This document shows positions 42,211 through 48,930 of a stretch of 64,000 bases of DNA, in pieces. The stretch is from NCBI GenBank assembly GCA_003150755.1, contig QAMT01000002.1, forward strand, positions 124,001 to 188,000. Direction: 5' to 3'. Every line of letters starts with the position of its first letter. Within the stretch, counting starts at the first letter, position 1. Origin of the DNA: Phascolarctobacterium sp. GTDB taxonomy: Bacteria > Bacillota > Negativicutes > Acidaminococcales > Acidaminococcaceae. The notes beneath the pieces were generated by a model. That model searched no databases, was not told the origin of the DNA, and saw nothing but the letters and a program-made list of their open reading frames with translations. The position numbers and the translations under genes are program-made.

Positions 42211-42672
42211 ATGAAGTTAATTTTACAAAGAGTTACAGAAGGCAGCGTTACAATCGAAGGAAAAATCAAAGGCAGCATCGGCCGCGGTTTTGTGGTCTTG
42301 GCCGGCTTCGGGCCGGATGATGACGAAAGCGTGCTTGCGCCGATGGCGGATAAAATGCTGAACCTGCGTGTATTTGAGGACGCTAACGGCAAAATGAATT
42401 TAAGCCTGCTTGATGTAGGCGGCAGCGTACTTTCCATCTCGCAGTTTACGCTTTATGCCGATTGCCGCCACGGACGCCGCCCAAGCTTCAGCGGTGCGGC
42501 CAAGCCTGACATAGCCGCAAAACTTTACGACGGGTTTAACCGCCTTATCGCCGCTAAAGGCGTAAACGTCCAGACCGGCGAGTTTGGCGCAGAAATGCAC
42601 GTTAAAATTTTTAACGACGGTCCGGTAACAATTATTTTAGACAGTGATGTAGATTTGGCGAAGAAGAAGTAA
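42211..42672 (+). CDS. dtd: D-aminoacyl-tRNA deacylase
   Basis: A 153-residue Dtd protein that hydrolyses D-aminoacyl-tRNAs, protecting translation. Family motifs are RVTEGSVTIEG at the start, LNLRVFEDANGKMNLSL in the middle, the catalytic SISQFTLYADCRHGRRPSF (Ser-Gln-Phe-Thr) and VKIFNDGPVTIILDS (Asn-X-Gly-Pro-X-Thr). Length and motif spacing are normal. It probably shares a transcript with the upstream hydrolase. Confidence 0.96.
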   Translation: MKLILQRVTEGSVTIEGKIKGSIGRGFVVLAGFGPDDDESVLAPMADKMLNLRVFEDANGKMNLSLLDVGGSVLSISQFTLYADCRHGRRPSFSGAAKPDIAAKLYDGFNRLIAAKGVNVQTGEFGAEMHVKIFNDGPVTIILDSDVDLAKKK

Positions 42673-42709
42673 GCAGGCATTTGCTTGAAATTGTTACCCA
42701 GTACAGCGT

Positions 42710-42738
42710 TTGACTTATTTTGCTGCTTGTTTTATAAT
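42710..42738 (+). promoter_or_regulatory. Strong promoter of the antisense antitoxin RNA
   Basis: TTGACT (42710-42715) and TATAAT (42733-42738) with a 17-bp spacer. Start expected near 42745. Confidence 0.85.
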
Positions 42739-42744
42739 AAGCGT

Positions 42745-42850
42745 AGAAAAACAAAAGGCTGCCGATAGACGGTCAGCCGTAAAAATTTGTTAGTTTATTT
42801 TAGATAAACCGTCACAAACTTGGTGGGCTGTGGCGGTTTATCTGTTTTTA
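42745..42850 (+). ncRNA. Antisense RNA antitoxin of a type I toxin-antitoxin cassette
   Basis: A transcript of about 105 nt from the promoter above would run into GATAAACCG / CGGTTTATC (42803-42842) followed by TGTTTTTATG, an intrinsic terminator. It is fully complementary to the end of the peptide reading frame and the 3' UTR of the small peptide gene on the other strand, as RatA is to txpA. It is predicted to bind and block or destabilise that mRNA. Confidence 0.75.
42757..42778 (-). terminator. Terminator of the small toxin mRNA
   Basis: GGCTGACCG and CGGCAGCC on the reverse strand fold around TCTAT, followed by TTTTGTTTTTC. Confidence 0.75.
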
Positions 42851-42936
42851 TGTGAGTAATCTTTTCCGAGAGCATAGCCAAAGGAAAAAACTGTTATTGT
42901 GTAACCAATTATGGTTAGTAAATCAATAACATCCAC
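42838..42936 (-). CDS. Small hydrophobic peptide, putative type I toxin (32 aa)
   Basis: The peptide starts at GTG (42934-42936), 7 bases after AAGGAGG, and reads DVIDLLTIIGYTITVFSFGY then ALGKDYSHKNR: one membrane-spanning helix and a short basic tail. This is the layout of Firmicutes holin-like/TxpA/Fst type I toxins, which depolarise or deform the membrane when over-produced. A convergent antisense RNA overlaps its 3' end. The 5' leader (about 42940-43045) contains two CCCTCC stretches that can pair with the ribosome binding site, another usual trait of such toxins. It is too short for standard gene finders. Confidence 0.75.
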   Translation of the reverse strand: MDVIDLLTIIGYTITVFSFGYALGKDYSHKNR

Positions 42937-43044
42937 ACTATCCCCTCCTTAATAGTATTTCCGGCTTGACCGGATTTCTATATTATCGGAGGGTTACAAT
43001 CCCTCCGTTGGAGGGCTAACCGCCTACCGTTATGGCAGCACATT

Positions 43045-43076
43045 TGCTTGTATATTTTAACAGAGTTATATCTTTT
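43045..43076 (-). promoter_or_regulatory. Predicted promoter of the small toxin mRNA
   Basis: Reverse-strand TTGCTA and TAAAAT with a 17-bp spacer, placing the start around 43040 and giving a roughly 100-nt structured leader. Confidence 0.55.
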
Positions 43077-43151
43077 TAGCAAGATTTCTTCTCAATATAA
43101 ATCTTATACAGATAGTTTATTTTTCACAATACTTCTTATATTGTTATATTA

Positions 43152-43180
43152 TTGACAGAAAACCGCTTTTGTATTACACT
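43152..43180 (+). promoter_or_regulatory. Promoter of the RelBE-like operon
   Basis: TTGACA (43152-43157), 17 bp, then TACACT; the start is expected about 20 bp before the antitoxin ATG. Confidence 0.7.
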
Positions 43181-43206
43181 TGAAATACAGAAAGGTGGTG
43201 CTGTAT

Positions 43207-43425
43207 ATGTCCATTTCTATCAGGTTAAACGAACAAGAAAATGAATTGATTAAAAACTTCGCCAAAGTAAATAATATGAGCGTTTCTGAATTTATCCGCA
43301 AAACTGTAATGGAACGCATTGAAGATGAAATTGATTTGGAAGATTACAAAAAAGCAATGTCTGAATATAAGAAAAATCCTAAAACCTATTCTATGAAAGA
43401 AATGGCGGAAGAACTTGGCTTATGA
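43207..43425 (+). CDS. RelB/ribbon-helix-helix antitoxin (DUF6290-like)
   Basis: A 72-residue antitoxin. SISIRLNEQENELIKNFAK followed by MSVSEFIRKTVMERIEDE is a ribbon-helix-helix DNA-binding domain. The C-terminal DYKKAMSEYKKNPKTYSMKE would wrap around the toxin. It binds and neutralises the RelE-like toxin and represses its own promoter in known pairs. The frame is open upstream from a TTG at 43180, but AAAGGTGG precedes the ATG at 43207. The stop overlaps the toxin start by 4 bases (ATGA). Confidence 0.9.
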   Translation: MSISIRLNEQENELIKNFAKVNNMSVSEFIRKTVMERIEDEIDLEDYKKAMSEYKKNPKTYSMKEMAEELGL

Positions 43426-43691
43426 TAACTTATTCAGTCCGATTTACAGAAAATGCTAAAAAACAACTGAAAAAATTAGATAAAAGTGTTTCGGCATATC
43501 TATTTAACTGGATTAATAAAAACCTTGAAGGATGCGTCAATCCCCGCCAGCATGGAAAAGCGTTAACAGCAAATCAAACAGGTATCTGGCGTTACAGAGT
43601 TGGTGATTACCGTATTCTTGCGGATATTCAGGACGATAAATTGTTTATTTTAGTTGTTAAAGCGGGACACAGAAGAAATATTTATATTTGA
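43422..43691 (+). CDS. RelE/ParE superfamily toxin
   Basis: An 89-residue toxin. ITYSVRFTENAKKQLKKLDK, the INKNLEGCVNPRQHGKALTA segment, and the C-terminal WRYRVGDYRILADIQDDKLF with GHRRNIYI match RelE-type mRNA interferases, including the Arg-rich RYRVGDYRI strand that binds the ribosome. The toxin probably cleaves mRNA in the ribosomal A site. It is translationally coupled to the antitoxin. Confidence 0.93.
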   Translation: MITYSVRFTENAKKQLKKLDKSVSAYLFNWINKNLEGCVNPRQHGKALTANQTGIWRYRVGDYRILADIQDDKLFILVVKAGHRRNIYI

Positions 43692-43703
43692 TCATGGTTT
43701 AAC

Positions 43704-43739
43704 AAAAAACTCTCATACAAAAAGTATGAGAGTTTTTTA
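43704..43739. terminator. Bidirectional terminator
   Basis: AAAAACTCTCATAC-AAAAA-GTATGAGAGTTTTTT serves the toxin gene on one side and the ATP-grasp gene on the other. Confidence 0.9.
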
Positions 43740-43744
43740 TTCTA

Positions 43745-45283
43745 TCAGCTCACAAGCTTCTTTTTCCACACGCCGCCGTCATTTTCAAAATACAGCGCCT
43801 GCATCAAAAGCTCAAGGCCGGTTTTAAGCTCCAGCGCAACGCCGCTTAGCTTAACTTCCACATCGGTACTGCCCGCAAGGCTTCCCAAATCTTCTATTAA
43901 ATCAGCCCAGCGGATAGTGCCGCCGCTGCGTTTTGATAGCGCCAGTTCCAGCCATTCACCGCCGTCAGTCAAGCTTACCATTACCTGCGGCGCGGCAAAA
44001 TAATGCACTTCTTTAGAAAAAATCAAATCAAAAGCCTTTTGCTCAAACGCACGCAAGGCCGCGTAATCGTGCATTACCTGCGCTTCGCTGCCGCACAACT
44101 GCAATTCGCCCGGCGTTGTGGCAAGGTCTACCGTCACATCTACGTGCATGGTATTTTTCACATAGGCAAAATCGCCCTTGCGAACGGCCGGAAGATATTT
44201 AAGCAGCGCAAAAAGCGGTATTTCTTTAATATCGGCGCATTCCTGCGAGATAAATACTTTGGTCATAATTGTTTTGGCAGGTTGGTAAGGTTTTGCCGCA
44301 AAGGCTTCAGCCGCAGCCGGGTCAATATAGGTATCAAGCGATACGTCAATAATAAAATGCCCCAGCGCTTCCTGCATGGCGTCGATGTCATGCACCGCCC
44401 CCATCGGGCGCGCGCCTGTTTCAATCAAAAGCGGCCCGCGCTCCGTCAGCATTATTTCGGTATGCGACGGCCCGTACTCAAAACCAAGCGCGTCAAGCAC
44501 CTTCAGCGCATAATCCATTACGGCCTGTTCATCCGCGTCCGGGCGCGTTACCAGTTTGGCATAATCGTAGGCATTGCCCTTATCGCCCACAGCAATTTTG
44601 CGGTAACGCCACACATCGGTAATGGCATGCCTGCCCTTGCAGGAAACCGTATTGACGATAAATTCCGTGCCTTTGGCAAACTCCTGCATTAAAATCTGCG
44701 CGTTGCCAAAGCCGAACATATCACAGTCTGCCAAAACTTCTGACGCCTTGGCACGCAGCTCGTCCATACTGCTGCAAAAATGCACGCCCTTTGTGCCCGC
44801 GCCGCTGAGCGGTTTAATTACCACAGGCCAGGTGTTCCACTCTGCCGCCAGTTTTAAACATTCATCAGCGCTGTTTAATTTAGCACTGCGGATAGCAGGC
44901 ACGCCCGCTTTTTGCAGCGCTTCTACCATGGCAAATTTGTTGCGCCTGCATTCAGCCGTTGCCGGGTTGTTGCCGGGCAAACCCGCCTTTTGGGCAAGGT
45001 AATCGGCCGCTCTAACGCCCAGCTCACTGCCTGCCACAACAGCTATGGGCTGATATTTATCAAGCAGTTTTTGATAGGCTTCACTGCTGCCGCTGTCCAT
45101 AAAAATAATGTCGTCAGTAAAACGGCGCGCGTAATCGCTGCCGCCAGCGCGGTATTGGCTGTAAACATCAGTTATATTGTCAAGATAAGGATAGATAACA
45201 ACCGGATGGTAGCCGCGCCAGGCAATTTCTTTGGCATAAAAACGCCCGGTAGAAACGGCTTCTACAATAAAGATATTCTGCAT
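43745..45283 (-). CDS. ATP-grasp domain carboxylate-amine ligase
   Basis: A 512-residue ATP-grasp enzyme. The N-terminal Rossmann-like part is MQNIFIVEAVSTGRFYAKE; then VAGSELGVRAADYLAQKAGL and NPATAECRRNKFAMVEALQK precede the ATP-grasp core WPVVIKPLSGAGTKGVHFC, with FAKGTEFIVNTVSCKGRHAI and the metal-binding GPSHTEIMLTERGPLLIETG (Glu, Glu/Asn positions). Relatives such as BacD form dipeptides or ligate amino acids. The C-terminal 100 residues have no recognised fold. The natural substrates are unknown and there is no biosynthetic cluster around it. The frame is open to 45409, but GAAGGTG precedes the ATG at 45283. Confidence 0.85.
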   Translation of the reverse strand: MQNIFIVEAVSTGRFYAKEIAWRGYHPVVIYPYLDNITDVYSQYRAGGSDYARRFTDDIIFMDSGSSEAYQKLLDKYQPIAVVAGSELGVRAADYLAQKAGLPGNNPATAECRRNKFAMVEALQKAGVPAIRSAKLNSADECLKLAAEWNTWPVVIKPLSGAGTKGVHFCSSMDELRAKASEVLADCDMFGFGNAQILMQEFAKGTEFIVNTVSCKGRHAITDVWRYRKIAVGDKGNAYDYAKLVTRPDADEQAVMDYALKVLDALGFEYGPSHTEIMLTERGPLLIETGARPMGAVHDIDAMQEALGHFIIDVSLDTYIDPAAAEAFAAKPYQPAKTIMTKVFISQECADIKEIPLFALLKYLPAVRKGDFAYVKNTMHVDVTVDLATTPGELQLCGSEAQVMHDYAALRAFEQKAFDLIFSKEVHYFAAPQVMVSLTDGGEWLELALSKRSGGTIRWADLIEDLGSLAGSTDVEVKLSGVALELKTGLELLMQALYFENDGGVWKKKLVS

Positions 45284-45456
45284 ATTTTCACCTTCTTTTG
45301 GCTTGCAATAATGTTCAGCTTTTTGCTGTAATACAGATTTATATTTTATATTTTCTGCAAAATCCGGTTTATACCTGCCGTTTCTAAATGAAATTGATAT
45401 TATGTTCAACTACCGAAGCTGAAATCTATGTTAATTCACCGTTAAAAATTGCAAAA

Positions 45457-45486
45457 TTAAAGCCCCGCTAGTAAGCAGGGCTTGTT
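45457..45486 (-). terminator. Terminator after the membrane-anchored protein gene
   Basis: AAGCCCTGCTT / AGCGGGGCTTT hairpin on the reverse strand, then an A/T-rich tail AATTTTG. Confidence 0.7.
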
Positions 45487-45487
45487 T

Positions 45488-46012
45488 TTATTTCATCAGT
45501 GCTTTTACTTCGTCTGCGCTGATGGTTATAAACTTTTTAATGGTATACAGGTTTTCGCGGCCGCGGCATTCCCAGAAAAGCGCCACGTCAAAATCAGGCA
45601 GTCCGTTTACTGCTTCGCTAAGCGCTGCGCCGTGCATCGGTGTTACTTCAAATTTTGCCGTCATGGTTTTGCGTCCGCCCTTAGGCATTACCAGCGCTTC
45701 AAAATAATCATCGTCACGCGGTACATCCTTCAGGTTAATTTTGCCGCGCACCAGCGCTTTGTCGTACTGTTCCTGCGGCAGGTAGATGCGCATAAAAGCA
45801 TCCAGAACCAAACCTTCGTCGCCGCCCTCATTGGTAAAGGGAATATCCACATTAAAGCACAGCTTGTCATCAGTTTTAGAAGCCAGCTCTGCTTTAGTAC
45901 GCTTTGCTACATCAAAAACAAATTTATGTTTGGGCTGCATGGCAATAAACACAGCCACCGCCACTACGCCAAGCAGGAAAAGCCCGGCGATAATTTCAAT
46001 AATCAGTAACAT
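45488..46012 (-). CDS. Membrane-anchored protein of unknown function
   Basis: A 174-residue protein with one N-terminal transmembrane helix (LLIIEIIAGLFLLGVVAVAV) followed by a beta-rich soluble domain (KLCFNVDIPFTNEGGDEGLV, LVMPKGGRKTMTAKFEVTPM) resembling a late-embryogenesis/immunoglobulin-like layout with a conserved-looking extracytoplasmic face. I do not recognise the family. ATG at 46012 has GGAGGG 6 bases upstream; a GTG at 46013-46015 is too close. It follows the CofE-like gene by 12 bp and is probably in one operon with it and the thioesterase. Confidence 0.75.
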   Translation of the reverse strand: MLLIIEIIAGLFLLGVVAVAVFIAMQPKHKFVFDVAKRTKAELASKTDDKLCFNVDIPFTNEGGDEGLVLDAFMRIYLPQEQYDKALVRGKINLKDVPRDDDYFEALVMPKGGRKTMTAKFEVTPMHGAALSEAVNGLPDFDVALFWECRGRENLYTIKKFITISADEVKALMK

Positions 46013-46024
46013 CACAAGCCCTCC

Positions 46025-46669
46025 TTATTCAGCGTAATTTTTAATGACAACTATCGGCGTTTTCTGGCTGCCGTTGCCAAAGGGGTTATCAATCAAAATC
46101 TGCGCAACCTTATCAGGGTCAACGCCTTCGCTCCAACCCAGAACGGCGGCGCGCTTAAGGTCGTTGACATCGGCAATAGCCGCGCCGAAGCAGCCTGTTG
46201 CCTTGCGGATTTCTTCGGATACCTTGTGCGGCTCAAACGGTCCGTAAACAATGTGCTTGTCATACGGCGGCATTGTGCCGGTAACATCGTCAATCAGGCG
46301 TGCCTGGTAGCCTGCCATCTGGTAAAATACGCCGCGTTTGCCGACACATTTGGCAGCAAAGCCACAGATAACGGCGATTATTACCTTTACCGCGCCTTCG
46401 GCGTCCAAAAGCGCCTGCATGCTGTACCAGCCGCTGATGCTGCCTTTGGCCGGAAACAAATGGCACAGCGTTTTAGCTAAAAAAGAAGGTTTAAAATCCT
46501 CGCAGCGTTTTGCACCGTCCTGCGTAATGGCAACAACGCTTTCGGCTGCGCAAACAACGTCACGCGGTCCTATTTTGCCTTTGCCATATTCCAGAATGGC
46601 ATCGACAATATTATCATGGTGCGTCAGTATGCGCGTCGGCACCGGTATAATCTCATATTTTTCTTCCAT
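46025..46669 (-). CDS. Coenzyme F420-0:L-glutamate ligase-like (CofE family) protein
   Basis: A 214-residue CofE-fold protein. Visible blocks are YEIIPVPTRILTHHDNIVDA at the start, VVCAAESVVAITQDGAKRCE, and GWSEGVDPDKVAQILIDNPF near the end. CofE enzymes add glutamates to coenzyme F420, but no other F420 genes occur here and this lineage is not known for F420. The family therefore suggests a different gamma-glutamyl or amide ligase in Firmicutes. The ATG overlaps the last base of the thioesterase stop, so translation is coupled. Confidence 0.82.
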   Translation of the reverse strand: MEEKYEIIPVPTRILTHHDNIVDAILEYGKGKIGPRDVVCAAESVVAITQDGAKRCEDFKPSFLAKTLCHLFPAKGSISGWYSMQALLDAEGAVKVIIAVICGFAAKCVGKRGVFYQMAGYQARLIDDVTGTMPPYDKHIVYGPFEPHKVSEEIRKATGCFGAAIADVNDLKRAAVLGWSEGVDPDKVAQILIDNPFGNGSQKTPIVVIKNYAE

Positions 46670-47094
46670 CAGTGCTTCTCCTCTGCCTGCTCTTTTTTGT
46701 AAAAAGCGTTAATCCTGTCAAAAATTTCTCCGCTTAAGCGGATAATATGCCCATGGTTATCCGTAAACACATTGCGCGATGCGCCTTCTGCCAGCACAGC
46801 GCCGTCCTTTTTGCGGATAATCCGATAGCTGAAATCCATTTTGGCGCGGCTGAATGCAGTCATGGTGGCGCAGATTTCAATCTCGTCATCATACAGCGCC
46901 GATTCTTTATAATTGGCTTCTACATGAGTAATAGGGAAAATAATATTGGCGTTCATCAGCTCCCACAGCTCTACGCCGGCAGCGCGCAGCCAGGCCACGC
47001 GGCCCATTTCAAACCAGCGGAAGTAGTTGCTGTGATGCACAACACCCATCATATCTGTTTCTACATAACGGACACGGTCACAAATGCTTACCAT
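46669..47094 (-). CDS. Acyl-CoA thioesterase, 4-hydroxybenzoyl-CoA (hot-dog) family
   Basis: A 141-residue hot-dog fold protein of the YbgC/4HBT type. The active-site motif YVETDMMGVVHHSNYFRWFE (catalytic Asp/Glu and the His-Ser-Asn turn) is intact, followed by MGRVAWLRAAGV and the central sheet. These enzymes hydrolyse short acyl-CoAs. It heads a three-gene unit with the CofE-like and membrane-anchored proteins. The promoter TTGCGC-17 bp-TATAAT lies at about 47147-47175 on the reverse strand. GGAGC precedes the ATG. Confidence 0.92.
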   Translation of the reverse strand: MVSICDRVRYVETDMMGVVHHSNYFRWFEMGRVAWLRAAGVELWELMNANIIFPITHVEANYKESALYDDEIEICATMTAFSRAKMDFSYRIIRKKDGAVLAEGASRNVFTDNHGHIIRLSGEIFDRINAFYKKEQAEEKH

Positions 47095-47190
47095 ATAAAT
47101 GCTCCTTATATTTTACAAATTTCAAATTCATCTTACAGATATTTTATTATACCACTGTTAAAATGCAGGCGCAAATTTTTTGCCATTGCA

Positions 47191-47217
47191 AAAATTAAAG
47201 CAGGCTTTTAACCTGCT
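47191..47217 (-). terminator. Terminator hairpin in the intergenic region
   Basis: AAAGCAGG-TTAAAAG-CCTGCTTT, then AATTTTTG on the reverse strand; a second hairpin downstream of the small RNA terminator. Confidence 0.7.
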
Positions 47218-47221
47218 TTGC

Positions 47222-47316
47222 AAAATAAAAAGAAACCACATACGCGTGGTACGTGGCTTCCTTTCACATTTAAATTTTAGAAGGAGAGCCAACGCACGAC
47301 TGTCAGCTATCTCTTT
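47222..47316 (-). ncRNA. Predicted small RNA of about 95 nt
   Basis: A near-consensus promoter on the reverse strand (TTGACA at 47345-47350, TATAAT at 47323-47328, 16-bp spacer) is followed by a 5' hairpin (AGCTGAC / GTTGGCT, flanked by AGAG/CTCT), a short A/T-rich linker, and the terminator GAAGCCAC / GTGGTTTC with TTTTTATTTTG (47222-47260). No reading frame with a ribosome binding site fits inside. The downstream thioesterase gene has its own promoter after a second terminator, so this looks like an independent RNA. I do not recognise the family. Confidence 0.6.
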
Positions 47317-47346
47317 CTTTATATTATAGCAAAATAAAAAGCGTTG

Positions 47347-47763
47347 TCAAATTTTCCCGGCAATATCCACAATCTTATCGGCGGCTTCTTTTACAAGCTG
47401 GCTCATGGGTTTACTTTCCATGCTGATAAATTCAAAATGGTTCTGCGATACCGGCAAAAGCAGCTTGCGTGCGCGCGAGCTTGCCACCGCTTCCGCCATG
47501 CGCGGCGTAATTTCACCCAGCATAGAGTTTGGCAGCACAATGCCGATAGGCCCAACGATGACGTCTGCCGTCTGCGCCGTTACGCACACTGCGTTTTCGC
47601 CAGTTGCGCCCCGTTTTAAACCGGCTTTAAGCATCGCCGCCGTTGCCAGCGCGTTAGTGCCAAGCCCGATAAGCTCGGTGTTTTCCGGCACGCGCCCTGT
47701 TACCTGGCTTATTACCTGCGCTACAAGGCCGCCGCCCATACCATCTATAAAAACAATCCTCAT
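47347..47763 (-). CDS. DUF3842 family protein
   Basis: A 138-residue protein. RIVFIDGMGGGLVAQVISQV starts a Rossmann-like nucleotide-binding pattern; ELIGLGTNALATAAMLKAGL and ADVIVGPIGIVLPNSMLGEI follow. These match the DUF3842 family of clostridia and Negativicutes, whose function is unknown. The stop codon overlaps the -35 element of the small RNA promoter. The ATG has CGGAGGG upstream. Confidence 0.85.
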   Translation of the reverse strand: MRIVFIDGMGGGLVAQVISQVTGRVPENTELIGLGTNALATAAMLKAGLKRGATGENAVCVTAQTADVIVGPIGIVLPNSMLGEITPRMAEAVASSRARKLLLPVSQNHFEFISMESKPMSQLVKEAADKIVDIAGKI

Positions 47764-47940
47764 TTTAACCCTCCGTGCAACAAGTGCCCCGCACTTTTAT
47801 TTATATTATTATAGCATATCCGCCAGGTTTGTTTTAAGCAGGCGTAAATTTTTTGTTAACTTTGCGTTTTTTTAAGCTGCGCTGTTGAATTTGCGCCGTT
47901 TTTACTTCATAATAAAAATAGGGTTCATCACCTGAAAGGA

Positions 47941-48753
47941 GTGTTTACAATAGAAGCATTAGATAGTATTAGAAACAAAAAAGGTTTTATCTGCGACATG
48001 GACGGCGTTATCTACCACGGCAACAAGCTGCTGCCCGGCGTTAAGGAATTTGTGGACTGGCTGTACAAGGAAAACAAAAAGTTTTTATTCCTTACCAACT
48101 CCAGCGACCGCTCGCCGCGCGATTTGCAGCAAAAATTGCAGCGCATGGGGCTTGATATCGACGAAACGCATTTTTACACCAGCGCCCAGGCAACGGCACG
48201 CTTTTTAAAAAGCCAGCAGCCGGGATGCAGCGCCTATGTAATGGGCGAAGCGGGCCTGATGAACGCGCTTTACGAAGAAGGCATCACCATGAATGACACC
48301 ACGCCTGATTATGTCGTTATCGGCGAGCCTAAATCCTACAACTACGAAATGATTATCAAGGCTGTTAAGCTGATTCAGAACGGTGCCAAACTTGTCGCTA
48401 CCAATTCCGACCTGACCGGCCCGACGGAAAATGGCATCATCCCCGCCTGCCGCGCCTTTGTTGCGCCGATTGAACTTGCAACCGGCAAAAACGCCTATTT
48501 TGTAGGAAAGCCCAACCCCCTGATGATGCGCACCGGACTGCGTATGCTTGGCGTACACAGCGACGAAGCGGCAATGATTGGCGACCGCATGGACACCGAC
48601 ATTGTTGCCGGTATGGAAAGCGGCCTGGAAACGGTGCTTGTGCTCAGCGGCGTAACCACGCGCGAAAACATGCAGGTATTTGCTTACCGCCCGCGCCACA
48701 TTTTAAACGGCGTCGGCGATATTGTGCCGAAAGCTGCGGCAAAAACAAAATAA
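47941..48753 (+). CDS. HAD-IIA family phosphatase (NagD-like)
   Basis: A 270-residue HAD phosphatase of the NagD/p-nitrophenyl phosphatase group. Motif I is FICDMDGVIYHGN (nucleophile Asp, acid Asp), motif II FLFLTNSS, motif III GKPNPLMM (Lys), and motif IV MIGDRMDTDIVAG. These enzymes hydrolyse small phosphorylated metabolites such as UMP, GMP or glycerol phosphates. The start is odd: the GTG at 47941 overlaps AAAGGAG, whereas the ATA at 47950 stands where an ATG is expected by spacing (8 bases after GGAG) and by family alignment (EALDSIRNKKGF). Confidence 0.92.
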   Translation: MFTIEALDSIRNKKGFICDMDGVIYHGNKLLPGVKEFVDWLYKENKKFLFLTNSSDRSPRDLQQKLQRMGLDIDETHFYTSAQATARFLKSQQPGCSAYVMGEAGLMNALYEEGITMNDTTPDYVVIGEPKSYNYEMIIKAVKLIQNGAKLVATNSDLTGPTENGIIPACRAFVAPIELATGKNAYFVGKPNPLMMRTGLRMLGVHSDEAAMIGDRMDTDIVAGMESGLETVLVLSGVTTRENMQVFAYRPRHILNGVGDIVPKAAAKTK

Positions 48754-48768
48754 TCCAAACATTTTCTG

Positions 48769-48798
48769 GCAGAAGCTGTAACGGCTTCTGCTTTTTTA
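48769..48798 (+). terminator. Terminator after the HAD phosphatase gene
   Basis: GCAGAAGC-TGTAACG-GCTTCTGC followed by TTTTTT. Confidence 0.9.
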
Positions 48799-48835
48799 TT
48801 TGCTTTATATATTTTTCTAACCTGCATAACAAAGG

Positions 48836-48864
48836 TTGAACCGCACATAGCGATAGTATATAAT
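48836..48864 (+). promoter_or_regulatory. Promoter of the glycine-cleavage operon
   Basis: TTGAAC (48836-48841) and TATAAT (48859-48864), 17 bp apart; start near 48871. The leader contains a direct repeat TACCGGAT (twice, 3 bp apart). No glycine riboswitch is present in the 60-nt leader. Confidence 0.75.
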
Positions 48865-48930
48865 GGAAGTAATACCGGATAACTACCGGATTACAAGTTG
48901 CATGACAACTGAAAAAGGAGCATCGTTTCG

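Noticed and set aside
48799..48930. Glycine riboswitch in front of gcvT
   Set aside because: The leader is only about 60 nt and lacks the paired aptamer consensus. The promoter is close to the gene.
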